In this document: positions 20,527-29,279 of the stretch, piece by piece
How the letters are laid out: every line of letters begins with the position of its first letter
Position numbering within the stretch: the stretch's first letter is position 1
Source: Didymodactylos carnosus
Taxonomy: Eukaryota > Rotifera > Eurotatoria > Philodinida > Philodinidae
Reading direction: 5' to 3'
Assembly (NCBI GenBank): GCA_905250885.1
Contig: CAJNOQ010001667.1
Location: 1-29,489 of the forward strand
DNA: 29,489 bases
Translations under genes and position numbers: made by a program
Notes under the pieces: model-generated
The model's input: only the letters and a program-made list of their open reading frames with translations
Databases searched by the model: none
Told to the model about the DNA's origin: nothing

Positions 20527-21925
20527 ATGAGCCAACAAATTCAAACAGCATCGACTTCGTTGAAACGCCGATACGATGACGATGAAAATGATGAGAATGA
20601 TTCTTCACCAATACAACGTCCATCTTCCTCAGCGATAAAACGACCTCGTCTAATTTCCACATCATCTGAATCATCGAAGAATTTAAATGTCGAAGAAAAT
20701 GATGCTGTGAATCGTTGGCTAAATAATTCGATTGAAGAATTAACTCTACGGTACAGATTCAATATTCATATGACTATAGTGAAATCTACTTGAAATTTCT
20801 ATTTCCAGAATTCCTTATGATTGTATGGGCTCATTTTATTTGGGTTTAACTGAAATCGAAGTGGTGGAAAATGATTTAAAGACCTTGTCTGTCTTGTTGA
20901 TTACACCCTTACAAGAATTGGATTATATTCGTGTTTTTCAACGTTTACAAGCCATTAATGCCTTTCTCTGTCTTTGTGATAATTTTCATGGAATTAAAGA
21001 GAGGTGTAAACAATTAATTCAGTTGGTTGGAAAAGCGTGGTTTACAATTCTGAAACTGTTACTACCATCAAGTTTATTTCCACTGAATAATAATGAAGTT
21101 ACAAAACCACTAATACTAACATGTGATGATGTGAAAAAATTATGGTTTATTCGACAAAACATTCCACACTTTTCATCCATCTTAAAAGCCTGTGCTTTTC
21201 AAGGTAAAGTAAATGTTGAATAAGATCTTTGTAACTTTTTCTATTATATCTAAATTTTCTAAAAAGTTTTTGATAACAGCATAGACTAGTCTTGCATTCT
21301 CTTTTCAAATTCGATGCATTCTTATCTCAGTATCCTCATTTTTCTACGAGATATGAGACTCGGTTATAAAAAAGTATGTTTGGCTCTAAGCAGCGGTATG
21401 TGCAATAGTGTCGATGTACTAGTAATCTGAATTATTATTGCTTTAGGTGAATTTATTACCCAGAATGGTACACGTTATAGTCAATATCCTGTTGTATTAA
21501 CATATATTCGTACAATCTGGCTATTATTAAAAAAAGATCTCTTTAAACGACAACTTCGCCCGTTATTAAACACGACAAATTTGATGTCAGTGGAACGTGT
21601 TGATAATTTTCAAATTGCTGATAAACGTATTCAGATGTATGTTTATTTTTTGTCACAATTTTTCCAATTTTCAACACTAGAAGCAGAAGTACAACAAGAA
21701 CAAATAAAAGACTATAATTTTATATCTGAATTCGAAAAATATCGCAATTTGAACGATATCGATAGTGAAAAATATATCGTTAGTGATATGCAGCAGTGGA
21801 AATATGAACAAATATATAAAAAGTACAGTAATCATTGTCATTGTACTCAAACTTCTCCGTGTGCAGTTAATATAAAAGAAAAAACAGACGGGATTAATTT
21901 GTTATTTAGTGAAATAGATAATTAA
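20527..21925 (+). CDS. Unrecognised, probably nuclear protein (three exons)
   Basis: Exons 20527..20750, 20809..21203 and 21447..21925 join in frame to 365 residues. The first 55 residues are charged and serine-rich with two basic clusters (LKRRYDDDEND and AIKRPRL) that resemble a bipartite nuclear signal. The remainder reads as a helical fold without repeats: IPYDCMGSFYLGLTEIEVVE, QRLQAINAFLCLCDNFHGI, CDDVKKLWFIRQNIPHFSS, YPVVLTYIRTIWLLLKK. A short Cys/His cluster, NHCHCTQTSPC, lies near the end but is too short to call a zinc finger. There are no membrane segments or catalytic motifs. The start at 20527 is chosen because the charged domain begins there; in-frame ATGs lie at 20437 and 20464, the latter just after an acceptor-like TATTTTTAG. 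I do not recognise a family. INTS10 lies 3.2 kb upstream on the same strand, too far to imply a link. Confidence 0.75.
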
Positions 21926-22386
21926 ACAAAGTAGTATATCTTTTCTCTCATTTATGCCTTTTCTATTATTTACTGATTTTAGTACTCTAGGTTTTTCATT
22001 TTATTTTCATTCGATCTGTATATATAAAATTATTTATTTTTGTTGACATTTATGTCTCTTATTATTTACATAGACTATTTTCTAACAAACATTGTTTGTC
22101 CGTTTGTTTTAAATTATTGTATCGTTTTCGTTTTTGAATTTTATTGCTGCTACTATTATTACTCGAAAATATATTTAATCTATTTTTATCATAACACACG
22201 AAATGAGATTTTTTAAGAAAATGTATTGATAGTCTCTCCATTAAAATGCCGTTTGAATTGTGTTTTTTTAATTTTTTGCAGCATATGAGTCAATTTTGAA
22301 GATGAATTTTATTTTCTATCACAATAGAATTTCATTTATAATTTTAACTGACTAATGTATTTGATTAGCACAGAAATAGTAGCTAC
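21926..22386 (+). other. 3' UTR and downstream flank of the unrecognised gene
   Basis: T-rich sequence without coding capacity. No clear AATAAA is seen; the transcript end cannot be set. Confidence 0.5.
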
Positions 22387-22518
22387 CAGAGATGAGCGGA
22401 TTCTGGATAATCTGCAGAGCGAAAAAAAACAACTTTTTTTGGACGAGGCACAGATAAATCGGAAAATGGCGTTGCAGGACGAAGAGGGATCCACAGAAAT
22501 GTAATTCGCCCAGCTCTG
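22387..22518. mobile_element. 132-bp hAT-type MITE
   Basis: Terminal inverted repeats CAGAGATGAGCG and CGCCCAGCTCTG resemble the CAGRGNTGGGC ends of hAT transposons. The 8-bp flanks GTAGCTAC (22379-22386) and GTAGTTAA (22519-22526) fit an 8-bp target duplication with two later changes. The interior has an A-run facing a T-run and no protein frame. Confidence 0.75.
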
Positions 22519-22526
22519 GTAGTTAA

Positions 22527-23049
22527 TGTTTGATCTGGATACAACGTCTTGGAATTTTTTTCAAATTATTATCGGTTGGAGCAGAGTTTTAGCGACTTTA
22601 CTGGTCAAAAAAACCAAATTTAAACTTTCGTTGTTAAATAATGACTAGTAATCATCCTTAACCATTAAAATCATCATTAATCTTATGTTAATGAATCAGT
22701 TTTAGTTTCTGATGACGTCGGTAATAATCTCCGATACAATATAGAAGTTTTTGGCATATAAAATGACTGAAAATGGATAGACCATATTTGTAGTCAAGTA
22801 TGACAATAACAAAATCACTACGTTAATAATTAAACCGACCCTCTACTGATTTATCAAATTCAAAGTTTCCGGAACTTAGTGCAGAAATATTTGATTGAAA
22901 GACTACGTTGATCTACTCAAATCAGAAAGATTTACGAAAACTCTTAGTGCCAAACATAATAGACGATTGAACAGTAAGATCTTTAATGAGGAGATTGAAT
23001 AGAATAAAAGAGAGGAAAGGGACTGATTTACGATAAATTTTGAAAAATT
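22527..23049. other. Spacer between MITE and LINE relic
   Basis: About 520 bp with no supportable gene. Part of it may be the eroded 3' end of the adjoining minus-strand LINE, but similarity is too weak to assign. Confidence 0.4.
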
Positions 23050-23870
23050 ATATTAGTTCAATTGTTACGCCTAAGAGAAAAAACTGTCATGCAACTGACA
23101 ATAGTAATCAAGATTGAGAAGATGCCAGAACGAAAACTCGACTTCAAATCTCGGAGGTGCTAGGCAGAGACATTCCTCACGTCGATAGACGTGAGTAATA
23201 TCTCTGGCATGATTAATCTATTTGAAATTATGTGAAACAAGAGCCCCAAGTAAACGTACAGGAGAAACAACAGCGAGAGGAGAATAATTTAGATACTCTG
23301 TTAATATACTAAAGGAAAGGCATTAAAAGAAAAATGCATCCAAGAACATTTAGAATCATGATGTGTGAGACACAACTAATACAATTCTGAAAATAAGACA
23401 AATTAAGAATGTCAGAGATAGAGAGAAATCAAAACTGTCATCAGCAAATGGACAAATTTTGCACTTTGATGGAAGAGAGAGAAAGATCATTAATAAATAT
23501 GATGGAAAGAAGATTTTCCAGAACACTATCCTGAGGGACGTCAGAGGAAACAAGAGAAAAAGAAGAATAAACAGAATCATCTTCACGAACACACTTTGAA
23601 AGATAACAAAAATGAACATAAACAATGGATCACTCAGACCACAGCAAGACGATTTTTTGAATAAAAAAGAGTGTGAGCGAGAATGTCAAAAGCTTTAGAG
23701 AAATCAAAAAACACACCAGAACAGGAAGAAGAGAAACAGGCCAGTAATTAGAAATATGGGCTGTAGAATCTTTTTTTGTGCATCGTGCAATAAAGGGCTG
23801 AAAGTAGCCAGGAGGAAGATAAATGCGAAAAATAAAGTGAAGTTGAGTTGATATTACGGGTATCACTTTC
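23050..23870 (-). mobile_element. Eroded LINE (non-LTR retrotransposon) reverse-transcriptase fragment
   Basis: Read on the minus strand, the hallmarks of a Jockey/CR1-like reverse transcriptase come in the right order but in different frames. ISNYWPVSLLPVL (23721-23757) stands for NYRPISLLPVL. FFDFSKAFDIL (around 23700) stands for the D-SKAFD block, and the usual 40 or so residues between these two are missing. DVPQDSVLENLLSIIFINDL (from 23546 downward) stands for GVPQGSVLGPLLF-YINDL. FADDSFDF (23437-23448) carries the catalytic Asp pair. PVRLLGALVSHNFK near 23240 may be the PV-YLG block. Two open frames (23356-23625, 23630-23866) are pieces of it. Several frameshifts, at least one internal deletion and loss of both ends make it non-functional. 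Confidence 0.8.
23164..23208. repeat. Imperfect 45-nt hairpin inside the LINE relic
   Basis: GCAGAGACATTCCTCACGTC pairs with GACGTGAGTAATATCTCTGGC less its last base, across a GAT(A) loop. The stem is 18-20 bp with a few mismatches. It is shorter than most microRNA precursors, and no function is claimed. Confidence 0.5.
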
Positions 23871-24755
23871 TCGTTACTTTCATAGAGAAAGGAAAAGATG
23901 ATAGAGTTGAGATTTCTCTTTGTTCTACTAATCTTTTATTTTCTAAATGTCTTCGGGACATACGTTTGAAAATTTTTTGATAAGCTATTTACATTCAACA
24001 ATTTCTTCCTCATGAGTAACAATACCTTTAATTTTTTTACACAGAAGAAGGAAACGTGTCAACCCTAGATGCTGCCATACCCAGATATGCACCAGTTAAA
24101 AACTGGTGGTACGGCATCTAGGAAAATTGCTATAATTCGATTATAGAGAATCACTAACAGTTGCAGAACGTCTCATTTTGTAGAAAAAGGTTTGCTCTAT
24201 AAAAGTCATTTGTCAAAAAACTATTTAAACGTATCTCTAACAGAAATATAAGCATTCTAAGATGCACTAAATGCAGAAAAAAAATCGTTCGTTGCGCAAC
24301 TCTTAGTAATTCTTCAAAAAAAATTTTAGTTTTTATTCTCGCGTTTAACTGAGTTCATTTCAAGGTTATTTAGACTCATCAAAATGATTCAAATGTTATT
24401 TAATCAGAGCATTGAGGACGTACGTAGTGCATTGCGATTAAAGCATATTTTTTACTTTCCCAAAGTTCGATAGTATCATTTCTCTATGGAATGTAAACCG
24501 TTGCTGCTCTCTTAGCGAATGTAAATAAATAAACAGAAAATTTTGATTTTTCACTTTCGTTTTTATTGTTCTGAGTTCACATGCTTGTATATTTCATGAC
24601 ATTGGATGATAACTGATGCTCGCCCATTCAATATACATTCCTCTCTAAATATTTGTGATGGCTACAGCATCTTGTTCTAAAATGAACACTAACAGCCTGC
24701 AATGCTATAAGGCGCATCCCAAGCGTCAAAAAAAAATCTAGTATTGCCCGATTCA
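23871..24755. other. Intergenic sequence with one compact hairpin
   Basis: No protein gene. The only structure that stands out is the two-level hairpin at 24064-24122. Confidence 0.5.
24064..24122. repeat. Compact two-level hairpin, 59 nt
   Basis: Outer arms CCTAGATGC (24064-24072) and GCATCTAGG (24114-24122) continue as CCATACC against GGTACGG. A separate perfect inner hairpin ACCAGTT-AAA-AACTGGT (24091-24107) sits in the loop. It may be a tiny MITE or a structured RNA; no known family is recognised. Confidence 0.5.
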
Positions 24756-25227
24756 GGGTATTGCTAAAAGACGCGAACACCCACGAACAGCCACGAACAC
24801 CCCCAAATTAAAATCTGAGTTAGCCAATCGATAGAGCTCGTCGAGCTGAGTATAGCAACGTCTAACGAACATCCAAAAAACTTTTTATAGTTTCGCTTTT
24901 TAAACATATATTTTGAATGAACGCCCACGAACATCCACGAACACCTACGAACACCCAAAGAACATCCACGAACACAAAGAAGAAAGGGTAAGAACACCCA
25001 AAAAAGTGCGCCAAATCCATCTTCAGGTTATTCTGGCCTGAGGGTGTGGTGTGGGGGTGAAGGTGAGGGTGAGGTACGGGTAGGTTCACCCATACTGCGA
25101 AACTATAAAAAGTTTTTTGGGTGTTCGTTAGACGTTGCTATACTCAGCTCGACGAGCTCTATCGATTGGCTAACTCAGATTCTAATTTGGGGGTGTTCGT
25201 GGGTGTTCGCGTCTTTTAGCAATACCC
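24756..25227. mobile_element. 472-bp foldback element with GAACACCC minisatellite
   Basis: Arms 24756..24896 and 25097..25227 are inverted copies (tips GGGTATTGCTAAAAGACGC and GCGTCTTTTAGCAATACCC). The left arm tip and the spacer (24918-24975) carry degenerate 10-11 bp units of the type CACGAACACCC. The spacer also has a G-rich stretch at 25030-25070 (GGGTGTGGTGTGGGGGTG). Minus-strand frames rich in FVGVR/GCSW are translations of the minisatellite, not genes. The right tip lies directly beside the next element. Confidence 0.8.
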
Positions 25228-25228
25228 G

Positions 25229-25460
25229 TGAATGTTGTTAGTTACAAGCTGTGATAGCCGTGAGGGCGATAACTGACAAGGTCAGAGAGAAAAAAATGCT
25301 TCCAGATAGATTTAAACTACCAACCTTTCGGTTAACAGCCAAACGCGCTAACCGATTGTGCCACGGACGCATATCAATCACTCTAGTACAAAACTAACAA
25401 GACTAACCTTGTCACTTATCGCCCTAACGACTATCATAGCATGCAACTAACAATATTCAC
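25229..25460. mobile_element. 232-bp terminal-inverted-repeat element carrying a tRNA-Asn-like sequence
   Basis: Inverted ends of 55 bp (25229..25283 and 25406..25460) agree at about 48 positions, starting GTGAATRTTGTTAGTT and ending GACAAGGT. Between them lies a 74-nt tRNA-Asn-like sequence on the minus strand with a run of seven T just after it. There is no protein capacity. The family and target duplication are not clear, and the left end abuts the foldback 24756-25227. Confidence 0.8.
25297..25370 (-). tRNA. tRNA-Asn(GTT)-like gene or pseudogene inside a MITE
   Basis: On the minus strand it opens GCGTCCGTGGCACAATCGG, continues TTAGCGCGTTTGGCTGTTAA with anticodon GTT, then CCGAAAGGTTGGTAG and the T arm. 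The D-loop, anticodon arm and variable region are almost those of animal tRNA-Asn as I recall it. Anticodon stem TTTGG/CCGAA and T stem GGTAG/CTATC pair. The acceptor has one mismatch in seven and the D stem one. The T loop TTTAAAT replaces TTCGAAT, which weakens the B box. Seven T follow one base after the acceptor, a normal Pol III terminator. Most likely a decayed copy; activity is uncertain. Confidence 0.7.
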
Positions 25461-25659
25461 TAAACAAGAACTGTAGAAGATGCATTATCTTTTCATAGGC
25501 GTAAGTGAATGTACTAAAAGCACTTTTCACCACAGGCATCACATCATATTAAAAAGAATATAAAAATACCTTGACACTTTATCATATAAAGTACTTTTTT
25601 TTCTTTCTTTCATGTGTATAGTTGAAACTAATATTTCGATAACTGCCCAGGTCGTCGAA

Positions 25660-26225
25660 AACGCTATCGTTGACGGGGTGTTAACGTGCCGTAAACGTTC
25701 TGTTAACAGGTCGTTTATGCACCACTTTCACATTGTTTAATTGGGGCCGTTTTTAGATCGCTTTCAGTACATATTTCTAATTTCATTATTTTTGATCATG
25801 AACTGAAAAATTTTATTTTCTGAGCTTTTTCACTTTTTCGGATTCCCTTCGTTTACCAGCCTCAGGAGTATGGCACTATCACTAGTACAAGTCCGTCCAC
25901 TAGGGCTACTCCCATCCATACAAACTTTAATGGCTTATATACTAGAGGAAGAGAAAAATTTCTAAGTTATAACTTCGATATATATACATAAATTTATATT
26001 CGAAGAAAATCGGCGTTCCATTTATACTGGTAGTCGAAGTGAAATAAATGAGGTGAATGACTTGTCGTCAAAACGGTCTAAAGACGGTCCGTTTACGATA
26101 TAGAACATATACTTCACTCGATCATGCCTGTAAACAGTCCGTTTTTAGACCGTGCACTGACGCTCTTGAAACTGCCAGTTTACTGTGACGCTAACGGAAC
26201 GTTTTTACGCCGTTTACGCCCTACC
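25660..26225. repeat. Region of clustered CGTTAAC/CGTAAACG motifs, possibly two diverged element ends
   Basis: At 25660-25720 and 26060-26225 short motifs recur in both orientations: TGTTAAC, CCGTAAACG, CTGTTAACAG, CCGTTTACG, CTGTAAACAG and CGTTTTTACG. CCGTTTTTAGAYCG occurs as a direct pair near 25747 and 26142. The CG content is above that of the surroundings. Such clusters are typical of subterminal transposase-binding repeats. An open frame at 26124-26321 is judged a by-product. Confidence 0.4.
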
Positions 26226-27535
26226 AAAGGGATGTCTGAGGATTGTCTTGAATTTAGAAATATTTTTACACGTCTGGGGATCTTTGGAGGGCCTAGAGAA
26301 AACGTTTTATGTTTACATTAAATTAAAAATCTTACGCATCAAATCGGAGGAAAATTCGCAACAAATTTTAGAGTTTTCTAGCAAACGCAGACCGAAGGGA
26401 GGCGTAAGCGTGTCCTGCATTCAAAAGTCATGGCAGATCGTTCGCAAATGCAAGTTACTAAAGTCAAGGAGCAGGGTGAGGGCAGATGAGTGTTACCTTG
26501 TTTGAATGAATCTTTACATATTGCTTAAATATTTATTCCCATTCTCACACATAACAGTCGCCAACCTATTAGAGAATAAAACAGACTAATCAAAACAGGT
26601 AAAAAAAGTTGCTGCATGTTGCGACACCTTTCACGTCGTCAAAACGATTTTAGCATTACAACATAAAGCACAGGATATCCTAGCTCATTCCATAGCATAC
26701 TAGATTTGTCTCGTCCATCTGACCTCATAGGATTTCGCGGGATCCTATGGCATATCCAATCCTACTAACATATCTGTTAATAAATACTGGACGTAAGCTG
26801 CGGCATATCCAAATATTCATGCCTTACGAAAAGTACAAGAGAAAGAAAACGAGAAAATAACGACCAATTCCAGAATTTCATAACTCAGTAATAACTTATA
26901 GCGAAGCTTCGAAATTTTCACCAAATAGACTTCATAACGTCATGCGACTGAAGTAAATGCAACTGACATAGATGGAATTTACCACTAGGAGTCATTAAAT
27001 GAGAACCGTGACTTACCTTGTATGTCATAGATTATTTAAACAAGATTCTTCGCTATTTAGACATATTGCCTATCTAACTGAGTAACTAGAGGTTCATATT
27101 GCAGTAATCCGGGACGACAAAATTACCATATCTTAGTAATACCTACTACTAGCTGATGACAATTGAAAGGCAGAACAATTCATACGGCTAAATACATTAT
27201 AGTCTTGCCTACATAAGGGCGAAAACCGCAGATTAGAGCTCTGCAGATCACGCATAACCTGTCCTGTCCTGGCACGTTAGGACAGGTTTAGGTAACGACT
27301 TCGCAGTTGAAGATAGATTACAAAATGTTTACAGGACAGGTTGCAGGTTATACTACCAGTACCCTGTTTACGACCACTGGAAGGGTCTGAGGATAATGTT
27401 AAGAATAATAACTTCAGAATATATGCGACTATAATGTTTAGTTTAATATAATTTTAAATTTAAAATAAAATTAGAATTTCCATTAAAATAACATTCTACC
27501 TAGGTCCATGATTACGACTGTCGTAAACGATGGTA
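26226..27535. other. Gene-free stretch with small hairpins
   Basis: No supportable protein or RNA gene. An 8-bp perfect hairpin CATAGGAT...ATCCTATG lies at 26726-26749, and AGGACAGGTT repeats at 27256-27342. Confidence 0.5.
27256..27342. repeat. AGGACAGGTT inverted and direct repeats
   Basis: AACCTGTCCT (27256-27265) faces AGGACAGGTT (27279-27288) as a 10-bp perfect stem. A third copy in direct orientation lies at 27333-27342, followed, as in the second, by a nearby AGGT. ATAACC and GGTTAT extend the outer pair. Confidence 0.7.
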
Positions 27536-27626
27536 AACTACAGTATACAAGGATTGAACTCATACTTGTTTCAACTGTGATTACAAGTGTCACGTATTAC
27601 CACTCAATCATACCAGCGCTGTAGTT
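27536..27626 (-). pseudogene. tRNA-like relic, perhaps tRNA-Thr(TGT)-derived
   Basis: On the minus strand an A-box-like TGGTATGATTGAGTGG (27600-27615) is followed by CTTGTAA, which would be an anticodon loop with TGT, and by a B-box-like GAGTTCAATCC (27551-27561). The T arm ATGAG-TTCAATC-CTTGT minus its overlapping base pairs with wobbles. The D and anticodon stems are damaged and the variable region is long. AACTACAG and CTGTAGTT close the unit. It may be a tRNA-derived SINE head or an old tRNA copy. Confidence 0.45.
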
Positions 27627-28068
27627 AAAGGTTAAAAAGACAATTCATACTGAGCAGGAAGGGCTTGAGTGAAAAAATGAGGTGAGATTTTGAAAGTTGT
27701 ATAACTTTTGAATAAAAGTGAATCTGATAATTCTGTTTCCACTTCGCAGAGGTAAAAAAATGTGCTCTTTCCGAGTTTGATGGTTTCCTGCACTGATTGA
27801 GCATACATAGTCATCAAAAATGCAATATGAATATCCTTTTCTATGTTATAGAGATTAAAAAACCTGTTAATTTCTGTTATTTTCAGTTAATTAGACGATC
27901 AGTTTTAGCCTTCTTTCAACTGATTTCGAAGGCAGCTAAATTTTTCAACATCGTCTGTGCCGCCGTTTAAAACGTCATCAGACACAACTTACTAAAACGA
28001 AACTCAGCTTTCAGAGGTAGTATGAAAACAAAAAAGTTCTTAAAGGGAGCAACTTTTGTCTCCTTCAT

Positions 28069-29227
28069 AATTTGTCTTTTATTAATCAAGCTTTCGGTAC
28101 GTTACTACGACCATTGTCAAGAGCGAATGAAGTTACAATAAATAGTTGAGAATTCATACAGTTCAACCGCTAGTCCAAGCGAGATTCTGTGACATTTTTG
28201 ACACTGTAATTTGAGCTTTTCTCACAAAGTGTAAGAGCTGGAAACTTCGTTCTTGCGCCATTCGACGCAGCTCGCCATACTCTACTTTTGGTATAAAAAT
28301 GAAGGTGTGTGGTTAAAGAATCAAATTTCTAGAATCGTTTTTCGGCGCGTGACGCTGTGACAAAAAATGGTCCGAAATTCGAAGTGCTTCTGATTAAAAG
28401 CTAATTTGCTGCGAATTTAGAAGCGCTAATAAAAAGCGCCTCGAGCGAAGTTTGTAGAGGAGTAAACGAGCTACTGATTGCTAAAAAAGAATATTTCCAA
28501 AGAGCTTTCCATCTCCCAATAATTGTGTTTTATCGTCGTGACTCTGTGACACTCATTTTTTCCAACAAAGTTTGCAGCACTAAACATTGTTCAAAGGATT
28601 TCGTTTTCACTTCAGACTTAGTTTTAGACATCTACTATAGACCAAGGCGAAAATAAAGCTAAACATAAAAAATGTTTTCACTTTCTTAGAATTGTGTGAG
28701 AATCTTAAAACTTTATTAAAAAGCTTGTTTTGCGGCTAAACTTCAAAAGAAACATACCATCTTGTAGACTTTTCTATCTATTAGTATGGCCTTCCATTTT
28801 TATTTGAAAAAGTGTCTAGGTGAGGAAATTGAAAATACAGTTTTCAAAAAATGTAAAACTAGATTTTTGATGCTAAAAATTTAACCTTTTAAAAAACTAA
28901 TGTGAGATTCGTAATCAGCACCAAAAACTGCATCCATTGATATGCTCCTCTCAATTATACTCTAAAGTAATCTTTTCAAAAACTTGATCAGCGAAGTCTC
29001 GAGTTACGTAAACAGTTGGAAAATTGATACAGTTGGACAGAAAGAAAGAAGAAAAAGTTTCAATAAATAATACATTTGAATGCGCATTTGAATGTATTAT
29101 GCATTGAAGTTTTTCTTCTTCTTTTCTCTTCAACTGTATAAATTTTCAACTATTTATTCTAACTTCATTCGCTCTTGACAATAGTCGTAGTAACGTATCG
29201 AAAGCTCGAGTAATAAAAGAAAAATTC
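28069..29227. mobile_element. 1.16-kb inverted-repeat element with a nested hairpin
   Basis: About 95 bp from 28069 (TCTTTTATTAATCAAGCTTT and onward) return inverted and end at about 29227, at roughly 85% identity; both carry GTCAAGAGCGAATGAAGTTA. The interior has GTGACNCTGTGACA-like motifs near 28185, 28349 and 28537, and next to the right arm a separate nested hairpin. No protein frame is convincing. It is most likely a non-autonomous DNA transposon. Confidence 0.7.
29012..29150. repeat. Nested hairpin beside the right arm
   Basis: AGTTGGAAAATTGATACAGTT pairs, less its first base, with AACTGTATAAATTTTCAACT. Further in, GAAGAAAAA pairs with TTTTTCTTC and ATACATTTGAATGCG with CGCATTTGAATGTAT around 29081. 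The hairpin is about 139 bp with small bulges. Confidence 0.75.
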
Positions 29228-29279
29228 AGCAGAATTTTCAAGATGTGTGTGGCTAATTGGCTAAAAGTGTGGCTAAAAA

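Noticed and set aside
22709-22745. CTGATGA suggesting a hammerhead ribozyme core
   Set aside because: The GAAA segment and the three stems are missing at the required spacing.
25030-25072. G-rich GGGTGTGGTGTGGGGGTG stretch considered as telomere-like repeat
   Set aside because: No regular unit; it lies in the spacer of a foldback element.
24764-25241. Frames rich in FVGVR and GCSW repeats
   Set aside because: Translations of the GAACACCC minisatellite and inverted arms, not a protein family.
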